Under the pieces are notes generated by a model. That model saw nothing but the letters and a program-made list of their open reading frames with translations. It was not told the DNA's origin and made no database searches. From Prosthecochloris ethylica (lineage in GTDB: Bacteria; Bacteroidota; Chlorobiia; Chlorobiales; Chlorobiaceae): 64,000 nt of DNA. Shown here piece after piece: positions 8,096-16,551 of this stretch. A program made the translations under genes and the position numbers. The stretch's first letter is position 1, and each line of letters begins with the position of its first letter. The stretch lies in NCBI RefSeq assembly GCF_015234275.1, contig NZ_JADGII010000001.1; one strand, 5' to 3'.

Positions 8096-10186
8096 TTATC
8101 GACCAGCACCCGGCGCCCCGAAGACGGAAAGTGTCATCCATTCCGCTCCACCGGAGCCCCGACGGTATTCTGCCTGCTCCTTCACCACCTGCTCGAGGCC
8201 ACGGCCGTTCTGCAGCCCCATCAGCAGCAAAACCCGCAGATCATCGAGCTCCTGCTCTTCATACGGACGCCAGGTGACGACAATATCATCTCCGGGCCAG
8301 CTGATCTTCAGTGTTCGCGCCAGGGCGAGGGAATCGGCACCGACAAAAGAGATCCGTCGTTCTTCTGCCTGCTCCCTGCCATGCCGGGCGTCCCATAACA
8401 GCTCCCGCGCGGATGCCAGGTACGTAACCGCCAGGTCCCTTGCGAGATAACGGTTCTCGCCGAGCAGCTGAACCGGCAACGGAACGCTGCTGAGCACGGT
8501 CAGGGTTTCGAGATCCCCGAGTTCCGCCCTGAACGGACCGGCAACGGCCTCAGAGAGCTCCAGTCGCGCCCGGTGGCGGGCAAGCGTCTGAATGCCCAGC
8601 TCTCCACCGGTCTGCAGATGTCCCGTAACGAGACGGGCGAGCGCAAGAAAGTCCTCCGCTGTCATCCCGCTTTTTGTCACCCTGACCGTATCGTGAGTAA
8701 TGTAATAAACCGTCAGCCACGGGCCGGCAGGGACAATTTTCAGAACAGCCTGGCCGGGTCGGAGTACGCGCTGTATCGTCGCAGCTGTGACCGGCACCGG
8801 CTGCAGCTTCTCTGCTTCGAACGCGTAACGGGAACCGAGGCCGGTGAGAGCTGCGTTCAGTTCACCTCGCTTCCTGCTCACCAGCTCTCCGAGCTCGTCG
8901 AGACGCTCGATGCCATCGCCTGTTTCATAATACCGTACCGCACGCCTCTGGAGAGCGCTGATGTCCCGGGAGATTCCTGCAATGCGCTTCTGGAGGGCGA
9001 TATCCTGCCCGGAAAGAGAAAACGCCTCCTTCCTGTGGACAAGGTCGACAATTTCCCGACAACGCATTTCTTCGTCAAGCCGGAACAGCTCGCTGTACAT
9101 ACCGCTTTCAGCGAGCAGTGCACCCAACCGGCCGACCGCCGTACCGAATGCATCGGCCGTCGGGCCGGCTGCTCCCGCAGGAAGCTCGTCGCTGAGAGCC
9201 CTGACACCTTTACGCAGCAGCTCGAGACGCTCTGTTCGCTCAAGCCCCGGCTCCTCCGACTGCCTGACAGTCATCATGGCCCAGGGAAGCGTCATCCCGT
9301 GCCCCTGAAACCAGGACATCGTCCGGTCATAGACTTCAGGATCCCCTTTGAGCACGGCATTCGACTCGCCGTCAAGAAGGGCGACAGCAGCCTCCATGCC
9401 GGAACGACGGGCATGCGAAAGGGCCTTGAATAACAGGTAACTTGCATCGGCGCTGTACTCTCCTGCCTCGAGCAGGCTCCGTGCAGCCCGCCGCAGCGCC
9501 ATCACAGCGGACGGTGATGCGACACCAGGGGAATCAAGGAGCTTTCTGGCTCTCTCGATGGTTCTCACAGCATACACTGCAGGACGGCTGAACGTGTCGC
9601 CACCGTACGCGCAGCTCAGGTGAAGCAGGCCGGATGCAGCATCAAGCTTCGCTGCCGGATGCCGGGCCTGCAGGAGTCGCCGGTACACCTCTGCAGCCTC
9701 AGCCACAAGTCCGGACCGTTCATACCAGCGTGCCAGGTAAAGCTGGTCCGCATGCGACAGGGTTCCCAGTCCCAGAAGAACGTCCGCCGCCTGGCGGTGC
9801 CGGCCGAAATCCGCGAGCAATCGAGCATACGACCTTGCATGTCCTGCCCGTACAGGCCCGGGCAGCTGGTCGCTGCAGCACGAATCCAGCAATGCGTGTG
9901 TCTCGAGTGCCCGGCAATACCTTCCGCTGCGTTCTTCCAGTCGGCTTTTCAACTCGAGCAGAGAAGCGGTTCCGGCACGCGGAGACTCAAGGCTGTCGAA
10001 CAGAACCGTCCTCTCGATCAGCTCGAGGGCCGCCTCATCTTCCTGTTGTTGGGCAAGCGCAGAAACCCGGTCGTAGATCTCACCCGAACCATCGTCGACA
10101 GAACCTGACTCAGCGCACGCAACAAGCAGAAACGGCAACAGGACAACAGCGCACCCCGCTACAACCTTCAAGAGAGAGATCTTCAT
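8096..10186 (-). CDS. Lipoprotein with TPR-like helical region and a CHAT-like domain lacking the catalytic core
   Basis: Predicted lipoprotein of 696 residues. The signal peptide ends in a lipobox (LVAC, lipidated C24). Residues about 35-400 are alpha-helical with TPR-like spacing, then comes a charged helical segment, and about the last 230 residues resemble a CHAT (caspase/HetF-associated) domain. The CHAT front half is visible as LTVLSSVPLPVQLLG and LARDLAVTYLASARELL; the back half as DDIVVTWRPYEEQELDDL and a terminal VFGAPG. The roughly 80-100 residues normally between them, carrying the His (AtHg) and Cys (SACeTg) of the protease, are absent: only about 25 residues join the halves, with no cysteine. 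It is therefore probably a pseudo-protease. The product is most likely tethered to a membrane. Function unknown. It lies upstream of the RodZ-like gene on the same strand. Confidence 0.75.
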   Translation of the reverse strand: MKISLLKVVAGCAVVLLPFLLVACAESGSVDDGSGEIYDRVSALAQQQEDEAALELIERTVLFDSLESPRAGTASLLELKSRLEERSGRYCRALETHALLDSCCSDQLPGPVRAGHARSYARLLADFGRHRQAADVLLGLGTLSHADQLYLARWYERSGLVAEAAEVYRRLLQARHPAAKLDAASGLLHLSCAYGGDTFSRPAVYAVRTIERARKLLDSPGVASPSAVMALRRAARSLLEAGEYSADASYLLFKALSHARRSGMEAAVALLDGESNAVLKGDPEVYDRTMSWFQGHGMTLPWAMMTVRQSEEPGLERTERLELLRKGVRALSDELPAGAAGPTADAFGTAVGRLGALLAESGMYSELFRLDEEMRCREIVDLVHRKEAFSLSGQDIALQKRIAGISRDISALQRRAVRYYETGDGIERLDELGELVSRKRGELNAALTGLGSRYAFEAEKLQPVPVTAATIQRVLRPGQAVLKIVPAGPWLTVYYITHDTVRVTKSGMTAEDFLALARLVTGHLQTGGELGIQTLARHRARLELSEAVAGPFRAELGDLETLTVLSSVPLPVQLLGENRYLARDLAVTYLASARELLWDARHGREQAEERRISFVGADSLALARTLKISWPGDDIVVTWRPYEEQELDDLRVLLLMGLQNGRGLEQVVKEQAEYRRGSGGAEWMTLSVFGAPGAGR

Positions 10187-10480
10187 CAGTCATGTGATAT
10201 CGTCGTGGTGGAGAATGCCTGCCTTGCTCTGGCAGTGCAGGTAAAGTTTAGCAATAAAACCAGAGCCGGCCAATACCCATGCACACGGCAAACCAGATCA
10301 AAAAAGCGAACGACAGGGTTACAGCAAGGAAACAGAAAAGCTGACGGCTTGCAAACTCTCGAGGAAAGAATTATCATCGTTGATTCAGTAGATTATGCAA
10401 TATTGCGTAGTAACTGTAGCTGACGAAATCCAAGGTCTCACGAAACGTTTTATTCTGACACGCACCACGGTGCTCTGACA
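10187..10480. other. Divergent intergenic region, no gene seen
   Basis: This 294-bp gap separates the minus-strand lipoprotein from the plus-strand CBS-domain gene and should carry both promoters. It is AT-richer than its flanks, especially at 10360-10415. No convincing -35/-10 pair, hairpin or RNA gene was found. Confidence 0.5.
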
Positions 10481-11809
10481 ATGGCCCCTTCAGATATACT
10501 CGATCTTTTTATTCTTCTCTGCCTCATACTGGCGAACGGCTTTTTCTCCATGGCCGAGTTTGCCATTATCTCTTCACGGGAAAGCAAGCTCCATGAGCTT
10601 TTCGAGAGCGGTGTTTCGAGAGCGGAACTGGTTCTCGAACTGCTGGAAAACCCCGGAAAATTTCTCTCTGCCATTCAGGTCGGCATTACGCTGATCGCCA
10701 CCCTTGCGGGCGCATTCAGCGGCGTCACCCTTTCCGAACCGCTTGCGGCCTATCTCGAAAACTTCGACCTGATCAGCCCCCACAGTACGGAGCTGGCTCT
10801 CACCATCGTGGTACTCGGGGTCACCTACTTCACGCTGATCATCGGTGAACTCGCTCCGAAAAAAATCGCCCTGCAGCATCCGGAATCGATTGCCATCGGC
10901 ATCGCCCGGCTGATCGACCTGATCTGCCGTATCAGTGCCCCGGTGGTCCATCTCATCAACGGCTCGACAAACCTGGTACTGAAAATCATGGGCATCAGGC
11001 AGGCGGAAAAACCGGATGTTACGGACGAGGAGGTGATGCTGCTCTTGAAACAGGGTGCCAAAAAAGGAATTTTCGAGTCTGTGGAGTATGACATGGTCTC
11101 ACGCATCTTCCGCATGAGCGACAAGCGTGCAAGCTCCATGATGACTCCGAAAAGCGAAATCGAGTGGATCGACCTTTCAGCGACGGAAGAGGAAATCATT
11201 TCGAAGATGCAGGCAAGTGGACGTTCACGGTTTCCTGTGGCCGAAGGAAGCCTCGACAACCTGAAAGGTGTCGTTCGCTCTCTCGACCTGGTCAACAAAC
11301 AGCTGCTGAGTCCCGGAAATCTGAAAGATGCCATCCGGAACGCCATGAAGCCCCCACTGTTCGTTCCTGAGTCTGTTCCTGCGTTCCAGGTCCTCGAGCT
11401 CTTCAAGGAGAACCGTGCGCACCTGGCCCTGGTCATCGATGAACAGGGGTCCGTGCAGGGCGGTATCACCCTGACAGACGTCCTGGAAAGTATCGTTGGC
11501 GACATTCCCGCTGACGATGTCGAAGGCAACAGGAAAATCGTCCGGCGCAGCCAGCGAACCTGGATTATCGACGGACTGCTTCCTGTCGACGATTTCATTC
11601 AGGAATTCAACCTTGACAGTTTTCTCGACGAAGAGCCCCCGCTGTATGACACCATGGGAGGCTTTCTCATGACAAAACTCGAGAAGGTCCCGTCCGTCAT
11701 GGATACGCTGTCATGGCAGGGCGTACTGTTCAAGGTCATCAAGATGAACCGCCAGAGAGTGGACAAGATACTCGTCATTTTCAACAACGGGGAGAACGGA
11801 AGCAGCTGA
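10481..11809 (+). CDS. CNNM/CorC-family membrane protein with CBS domains (HlyC/CorC 'hemolysin' family)
   Basis: Integral membrane protein of the DUF21-CBS-CorC_HlyC architecture; characterised relatives act in magnesium or cobalt efflux, and the old name hemolysin is misleading. The 442 residues contain a DUF21 membrane domain (about 1-195, with four hydrophobic segments and the LIGELAPKKIALQ motif), two CBS motifs (about 210-330, including the MMTPKSEIEWIDL entry and the EQGSVQGGITLTDVLE second motif), and a C-terminal CorC_HlyC domain (about 345-430). Length is normal. ndk follows 99 bp downstream in the same direction, with no clear terminator between. The ion handled is not evident. Confidence 0.92.
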   Translation: MAPSDILDLFILLCLILANGFFSMAEFAIISSRESKLHELFESGVSRAELVLELLENPGKFLSAIQVGITLIATLAGAFSGVTLSEPLAAYLENFDLISPHSTELALTIVVLGVTYFTLIIGELAPKKIALQHPESIAIGIARLIDLICRISAPVVHLINGSTNLVLKIMGIRQAEKPDVTDEEVMLLLKQGAKKGIFESVEYDMVSRIFRMSDKRASSMMTPKSEIEWIDLSATEEEIISKMQASGRSRFPVAEGSLDNLKGVVRSLDLVNKQLLSPGNLKDAIRNAMKPPLFVPESVPAFQVLELFKENRAHLALVIDEQGSVQGGITLTDVLESIVGDIPADDVEGNRKIVRRSQRTWIIDGLLPVDDFIQEFNLDSFLDEEPPLYDTMGGFLMTKLEKVPSVMDTLSWQGVLFKVIKMNRQRVDKILVIFNNGENGSS

Positions 11810-11908
11810 AGGGCTCTTCCATAATCCAAGCACTTTGTGTATTTTCGCTGCACGCAGTTGTTACACGTGGCTGATTTTTTTCAACCGACTAAAACCAAAC
11901 GATCACAG

Positions 11909-12334
11909 ATGGAAAGAACGCTCACCATTCTCAAGCCGGACTGTGTCCGAAAACAGCTTATCGGCGCAGTTATCGACAAAATCGAACGGGCCGGGTTCCG
12001 TATCGTCACCATGAAGAAAACAAAACTCACGACGGAAACTGCCGGTGAGTTCTACGCTGTTCACCGCGAACGCCCGTTTTTCGGTGAACTGGTCGAGTTC
12101 ATGTCCTCCGGGCCATGCGTTCCTATGATTCTCGAAAAAGAGAATGCCGTAGCGGATTTTCGCGAACTGATCGGGGCGACCGATCCTGCAGAAGCGGCAG
12201 AAGGAACCATCCGCAAGCTGTATGCAGACAGCAAAGGTGAAAACATTGTCCACGGTTCCGACTCGGCAGAAAATGCCTGTAACGAAGCCGCATTCTTCTT
12301 CTCGACAGAAGAAACTGTCCGCGTCGACCGCTGA
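11909..12334 (+). CDS. ndk: Nucleoside diphosphate kinase
   Basis: Transfers the terminal phosphate between nucleoside tri- and diphosphates through a phosphohistidine. The active-site histidine lies in the characteristic NIVHGSDS segment near residue 115, and the protein opens with the family-typical MERTLTILKPD. The start at 11909 was chosen over an upstream ATG at 11837 because the latter adds 24 residues absent from the family; this gives 141 residues, the normal length. A terminator hairpin follows directly. The downstream uridine-kinase-like gene also suggests nucleotide metabolism. Confidence 0.97.
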   Translation: MERTLTILKPDCVRKQLIGAVIDKIERAGFRIVTMKKTKLTTETAGEFYAVHRERPFFGELVEFMSSGPCVPMILEKENAVADFRELIGATDPAEAAEGTIRKLYADSKGENIVHGSDSAENACNEAAFFFSTEETVRVDR

Positions 12335-12344
12335 CCGACCCGAC

Positions 12345-12385
12345 TGTCCGGCAGTCTCACTGCAGGCTGCCGGGCTTTTGTTTCT
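12345..12385 (+). terminator. Rho-independent terminator after ndk
   Basis: The stem is CCGGCAG (12348-12354) pairing with CTGCCGG (12367-12373) around a 12-nt loop, followed by GC and a T-rich run (TTTTGTTT). It sits between the ndk stop and the next start codon. Confidence 0.75.
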
Positions 12386-12408
12386 CTGCACCGATAAACC
12401 TCCCTGCA

Positions 12409-13068
12409 ATGCTGAACGACATCCTCCTGATTGGCGAAAAACATAAAAAAGCAGCCGAAGCCATTGCTGAGCGCGTTCTCATCGAAAAACAGGCAAAAGA
12501 AGAGGAAGAAACCGGTTACCGCTTTATTGTCGCAATATCCGGTGAATCAGGAGCCGGCAAATCGGAACTCTCCCACTCTCTCGCCATGGTTCTCAAGCGA
12601 CAGGGCATCAGGGTGAAAATACTCCATACCGATAATTACTACCGCGTCGAACCGCTCAACAGAAGAGCGGCAAGAGATCTCAACAATTTTGAAAACATCG
12701 GTCCAGAAGAGTATAACCGCGAGCTGCTTGAACAGAATATCGAGGAATTTCGCCGGGGCGCGATAGCGGATATGCCCTGCATCGATATCATTACCGAAAA
12801 AGTCGATCGCCTGACTACAGATTTCAGTGACATCGAACTGCTCATCATCGATGGCCTGTATGCCATTTCCACCGAGGGGATAGATCTGGGGATCTACATC
12901 GACCTCACCTACAGGGAGACAAAGAAAAACCAGTTCGCCCGGGGAAAGGAAACAACCGACGACCATCGCTGGAAAGTGCTGGAACAGGAACACCAGAGCG
13001 CAAGAAAGCTCAGGCGCCTGGCAAACACGTTCGTCGACAGGGACTACAAGGTCCTCTTCAGGGACTGA
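12409..13068 (+). CDS. Uridine kinase-like P-loop protein (phosphoribulokinase/uridine kinase family)
   Basis: Probable small-molecule kinase. A Walker A motif GESGAGKS lies at residues 45-52, an ILHTDNYY segment near 74 matches the substrate-loop position of uridine kinases, and LLIIDGLYAI near 143 resembles the Walker B region. A charged helical extension of about 35 residues precedes the core. Length 219 is close to Udk, but the substrate-specificity residues are not clearly those of uridine kinase, so the phosphate acceptor is uncertain. It is transcribed alone after the ndk terminator and ends 12 bp from the convergent dac gene. Confidence 0.7.
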   Translation: MLNDILLIGEKHKKAAEAIAERVLIEKQAKEEEETGYRFIVAISGESGAGKSELSHSLAMVLKRQGIRVKILHTDNYYRVEPLNRRAARDLNNFENIGPEEYNRELLEQNIEEFRRGAIADMPCIDIITEKVDRLTTDFSDIELLIIDGLYAISTEGIDLGIYIDLTYRETKKNQFARGKETTDDHRWKVLEQEHQSARKLRRLANTFVDRDYKVLFRD

Positions 13069-13080
13069 GAGAGGACAGCA

Positions 13081-14025
13081 TCATAACACCCCGGCTCCCT
13101 TCAGGATGAACGAACTGCGTTCACGCCCGCGAGCCTCTGCTTCGTAGGGAACCGCTCCCGGCGACGGCAGGGCAAAAGCCTTGTCGAACAGCATCTCGGC
13201 CAGGGCCCACCGATTCGCATGGACATCGAGCATGACCAGAACCAGATCACGACCGTTCCTGGTCGCCCTGGCGATAAGGCACTTGCCGGCTTTCATGGTA
13301 TATCCGGTCTTGATGCCGACCGCGTAGGGATAGGTTCGCAGCAGCTTGTTGCTTGTCCTGAATGCGTACACGGTACCGCTTCGCTGTTCCGTGATCTCGA
13401 CCCGGTCGAGACGGGCGATCGCATTGAACATATCGTTGCGAACAGCATATTCAGTGAGGAGCAGAAGATCCGACGCTGTCGACCTGTGGCCGGCATACGC
13501 ATCGGTATCATAACCGGCAGGATTGGTAAAGCGTGAATTCAGCATACCGATACTCCGTGCCTTGCTGTTCATGATACGCGCGAAACCCTCGATACTGCCT
13601 CCAAGATGAATGGCGATGGCAAAAGCGGCATCGTTGGCAGACTTGACCATCGCCGCCTTGACAAGATCGATCAGCCGAACCTCGTCTCCTGCCTTCAGTC
13701 CGAGACGCGAGGGTTCTACCTGTGTTGCCGCCCCGGGTATCACAACCCTCTCCCCGAGGTGACCGCTTTCAATGGCGATCATGCAGGTAAGAATCTTCGT
13801 CAGGCTGGCTGGCTGGAGAGATTGCTCCATATTTCTGGCAAGAAGAATATCCGAACGCCCGATATCTTTCAGGACACACGAAGAGAGTTCAAGCTCTCCG
13901 ACCCGCAGAATGTTCCATTCACGCTGCTGATGAGCGGCACTGGCCGGCACGGCGAACAGGGAGCATATCACCAGTACAAGACCGCACAATCGTCGATCAA
14001 AAGCTCTTTTCGTGTTCATCATCAT
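13081..14025 (-). CDS. D-alanyl-D-alanine carboxypeptidase (PBP5/6-type, peptidase S11)
   Basis: Periplasmic serine peptidase that trims the terminal D-alanine from peptidoglycan pentapeptides. A signal peptide (about 1-30, VPASAAHQ) is followed by the three active-site motifs in order: SLTK (nucleophile serine), SAN and KTG (in IKTGYTMKAGK). At 314 residues it covers the catalytic domain only and lacks the extra C-terminal domain and amphipathic anchor of E. coli PBP5 (about 400 residues), so membrane attachment is doubtful. It is the last gene of the long minus-strand run. Confidence 0.93.
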   Translation of the reverse strand: MMMNTKRAFDRRLCGLVLVICSLFAVPASAAHQQREWNILRVGELELSSCVLKDIGRSDILLARNMEQSLQPASLTKILTCMIAIESGHLGERVVIPGAATQVEPSRLGLKAGDEVRLIDLVKAAMVKSANDAAFAIAIHLGGSIEGFARIMNSKARSIGMLNSRFTNPAGYDTDAYAGHRSTASDLLLLTEYAVRNDMFNAIARLDRVEITEQRSGTVYAFRTSNKLLRTYPYAVGIKTGYTMKAGKCLIARATRNGRDLVLVMLDVHANRWALAEMLFDKAFALPSPGAVPYEAEARGRERSSFILKGAGVL

Positions 14026-14076
14026 CTCCTTGCAGCACTGGCCGCGACGGGGGGCGTCGGGGTGACATGCCGCCCT

Positions 14077-14619
14077 TCAGCAGAGCAGGGTATCGCAGCA
14101 CTCTCCTGTTGTCGTGGAACTGCAGGCAAGAGGGGCGGCCGAACGCCGTTTCCCTCTGCCGGAAATCGAGTGCATCAACCCCGAAGCATGCCTGATCAGG
14201 CTGACCTGGGTATTGGCGAACTTTTCAGCGGAAAGTTCTGTAAAAGCGAAAAAATCAGCCCGGTCATCACGATCGGACACCCCGGTGAACCGTCGGCAGA
14301 CCACTTCTGATTCATGATCATCGTGCTGCCAGCACGACAGCCCCTGCTGCTTCAGAAAACCCTCGTAGCGTCCCCCGAGATGCTCGAAACTCGTTCGGGC
14401 TTTCGACAGGAGCTTCTGAGGATCGTCAGCAAGAGCGTACCACGCCAGATAGTGCAGTGCACGTGCCGCATGGGCTGTCATGTGGCGATGCTGGGCTGAC
14501 CGATCGATCAGAAACCGCTCACAAAACATGTTGGTGCCGTCATAAATCAGGAGAGCTGCCTGAAAACTCCTCAGCTCTGCAAAACGGCCTGACGCTCTGA
14601 GTATTTTCCAGCCGGGCAT
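14077..14619 (-). CDS. Probable four-helix-bundle suffix-domain protein (divergent)
   Basis: Predicted 180-residue helical protein. The segment from about residue 12 (ELRSFQAALLIYDGTNMFCERF) and the later HLGGRYEGFLKQQGL and EKFANTQVSLI stretches match the pattern of the four-helix-bundle suffix domain, a relative of proteins encoded in 23S rRNA intervening sequences and of stand-alone bundle proteins. The ATG at 14619 keeps this domain intact and avoids overlap with the AI-2E gene; an ATG at 14757 would overlap that gene by 47 bp. No strong ribosome-binding site is visible. The last 15 residues are unusually cysteine-rich (four cysteines). No function is assigned; it is also possible that this is a decaying gene. 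Confidence 0.55.
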   Translation of the reverse strand: MPGWKILRASGRFAELRSFQAALLIYDGTNMFCERFLIDRSAQHRHMTAHAARALHYLAWYALADDPQKLLSKARTSFEHLGGRYEGFLKQQGLSCWQHDDHESEVVCRRFTGVSDRDDRADFFAFTELSAEKFANTQVSLIRHASGLMHSISGRGKRRSAAPLACSSTTTGECCDTLLC

Positions 14620-14710
14620 CGCGTAACTGATCCAGGTTCGAAAGGGGGTTCTTTCCTGTAATGTACACAATTGCGGGCAGAACACAGCATCCTTCGTGCC
14701 TGCCGAAGGC

Positions 14711-15778
14711 TTACCGCTGCTGCCTGGAAGGATTGAGATACTCCTGAAACGTTTCACCGTAAATTTCCCAGACCGTCACGAACAACGCAGCAATCACAGG
14801 ACCGACAATAAAGCCTGCGATGCCGAATAAACCGATGCCGCCGATCGTACCGAAAAAAATCAGCAGTTCGTGCATTTTCGTATCCCGGCCGACGAGAATG
14901 GGGCGAAGGATATTATCGATGCTTCCGACCAGAACGCCGCAGAAAACCAGCAGGCCTGTTGCAGAAATATACTCCCCTGTCGTGTAGAGATAAATCACCG
15001 CCGGCCCCCAGACGAGAACCGTTCCCAGAACAGGGATGACGGACAGTACCGTCATGATGGCCCCCCAGAACGCCGCTCCCTCGATGCCGGCGATATGAAG
15101 AGCGATGCCTGCCAGTGCGCCCTGGATGAAACCGACGACAAACGTTCCCCGGATGGTCGCCCGTGTCACCGAGACAAACTTGTCAAGCATACGGGACTGG
15201 TCCTGCTCCTGAAGAGGAAGATAGTAGAGAATACGCTCGAGGAACTGGTGACCGTCACGGAGAAAAAAGAACATCGTATAGATAAACACAAAAAACAGGA
15301 ACAGGGTCTGAACGGTTGACAGGGTAAAGGACGAAATGTTTTCAAACAGGAACGTGCTCATTTTGCTGACCAGCTCTCCGGCCTTCTGCAGAATCAGGTC
15401 ACGGTAGGAATTGATCACGTCATAGAACGGAAGCGAACTGAACATCTGTGAAAACATTGCTGGTTCTTCGAGCCGCTTTTCAATCCAGGGTCCCGCCAGA
15501 CGGCTGATGCGGATAGCCTGAGCGGCAACGATTCCCAGCAGGGCCAGCAGGGGAAAAATACCTATCAGCGAGACGGTTCCGAGTGTCAGGACAGAGCTCA
15601 GGCTCTTGTTGCCTTTCACCAGGCGTTCAAAAAAACGGTATACCGGCATCGCCAGCCCGGAAAAGATCCCTGCCAGCAGGATCACCATGAGAAAATTCGA
15701 AATCATGCTCACAAAGAGCACGGAAATGATCACCACCACCACCAGCAGGACGAGATTGTTGAGTTCAGCTCTGTTCAT
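14711..15778 (-). CDS. AI-2E (PerM) family membrane transporter
   Basis: Polytopic inner-membrane protein of 355 residues with about eight hydrophobic helices: one pair near the N-terminus (residues 8-45), helices near 60-85, and a dense block from 150 to 340. The long soluble segment between the second and third helix groups and the glycine-rich last third fit the AI-2E/PerM family. Members include a putative autoinducer-2 exporter and sodium/proton antiporters, so the substrate is not known. It starts 13 bp after the rsmE stop, consistent with the operon. Confidence 0.9.
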   Translation of the reverse strand: MNRAELNNLVLLVVVVIISVLFVSMISNFLMVILLAGIFSGLAMPVYRFFERLVKGNKSLSSVLTLGTVSLIGIFPLLALLGIVAAQAIRISRLAGPWIEKRLEEPAMFSQMFSSLPFYDVINSYRDLILQKAGELVSKMSTFLFENISSFTLSTVQTLFLFFVFIYTMFFFLRDGHQFLERILYYLPLQEQDQSRMLDKFVSVTRATIRGTFVVGFIQGALAGIALHIAGIEGAAFWGAIMTVLSVIPVLGTVLVWGPAVIYLYTTGEYISATGLLVFCGVLVGSIDNILRPILVGRDTKMHELLIFFGTIGGIGLFGIAGFIVGPVIAALFVTVWEIYGETFQEYLNPSRQQR

Positions 15779-15791
15779 AGCACAGACATTT

Positions 15792-16550
15792 TCATCGTTT
15801 CATGGAAGTTTCCCCGCATCCTGTTGTACCCAGACGGCCCATCCGGACAAAAGCTGCAGCACAGAGAGCTGCCGTTTCAGCACGGAGAATCGATGGTCCG
15901 AGCGATACCGCCTGAAATCCGGCTTCGAGAGCCTGCCCCACCTCCGTCGAACTGAAACCACCCTCGGGCCCGACGAGAAACAGAACGTTGCTGCCGGACA
16001 TCTCGCCGCAAGGCACCTCCAGAGATGACTCGTGGGCAATACAGGCTACATCGTGTTCCGCCTCCATAGCGAGCACCTCCTGAAAACTCACGGGCTCGGT
16101 GATGAGAGGAAGATAAAACCGTTTCGTCTGGCGCGAGGCGGAAACAAGCAGGTTCCTCCAGCGTTCCGTCTTCCTTCGGGCCTTGTCCCCCCTGGCCCTG
16201 GACACCGTTCTGGAAGAGACCATCGGCACAATGCGATCAACCCCCAGTTCAGTGGCTTTTTCGAGAAAAAAGTCAAAACGCTGTGGTGATTTCAACAGTG
16301 ACAGCGCGATGGTCAGCCTGGCCGGAGGAGGCTGCAACCGTTCACACGACAGCATCTCTGCCCGTAATCTTCGCTTGTCCACGGAGCGGATCGCCGCCCT
16401 TGCGCACAGCCCCCTGCCATCAGTCACGCAAATCGTATCACCGACCGACCGGCGAAGAACCCGGACGATATGATGAAACTCCTCGCCTTCAACAACAAGC
16501 TCCCCGAGCTCCTCATCGATACAGTCTGGAGATGTGTAAAAAAGGTCCAT
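15792..16550 (-). CDS. rsmE: 16S rRNA (uracil1498-N3)-methyltransferase
   Basis: SPOUT-class methyltransferase modifying U1498 in the decoding region of 16S rRNA with S-adenosylmethionine. The C-terminal knot region shows LVGPEGGFS and SLGPSILRAETAA, the SAM-binding signatures of RsmE; the N-terminus carries the PUA-like EEFHHIVRVLRRSVGD segment. The start at 16550 gives 252 residues, as in the family; an earlier TTG/ATG would add eight atypical residues. The start is 1 bp from the comF stop, so the two are tightly coupled. Confidence 0.95.
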   Translation of the reverse strand: MDLFYTSPDCIDEELGELVVEGEEFHHIVRVLRRSVGDTICVTDGRGLCARAAIRSVDKRRLRAEMLSCERLQPPPARLTIALSLLKSPQRFDFFLEKATELGVDRIVPMVSSRTVSRARGDKARRKTERWRNLLVSASRQTKRFYLPLITEPVSFQEVLAMEAEHDVACIAHESSLEVPCGEMSGSNVLFLVGPEGGFSSTEVGQALEAGFQAVSLGPSILRAETAALCAAAFVRMGRLGTTGCGETSMKR

Positions 16551-16551
16551 A

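Noticed and set aside
7090..10186. Possible defence or signalling system built on CHAT plus helix-turn-helix proteins
   Set aside because: The helix-turn-helix protein has the RodZ membrane architecture, the CHAT-like domain has no catalytic residues, and there are no accompanying effector or sensor genes.
14077..14757. Longer reading of the four-helix-bundle gene to 14757
   Set aside because: The extra N-terminus overlaps the AI-2E transporter gene by 47 bp and has no similarity to the domain family.
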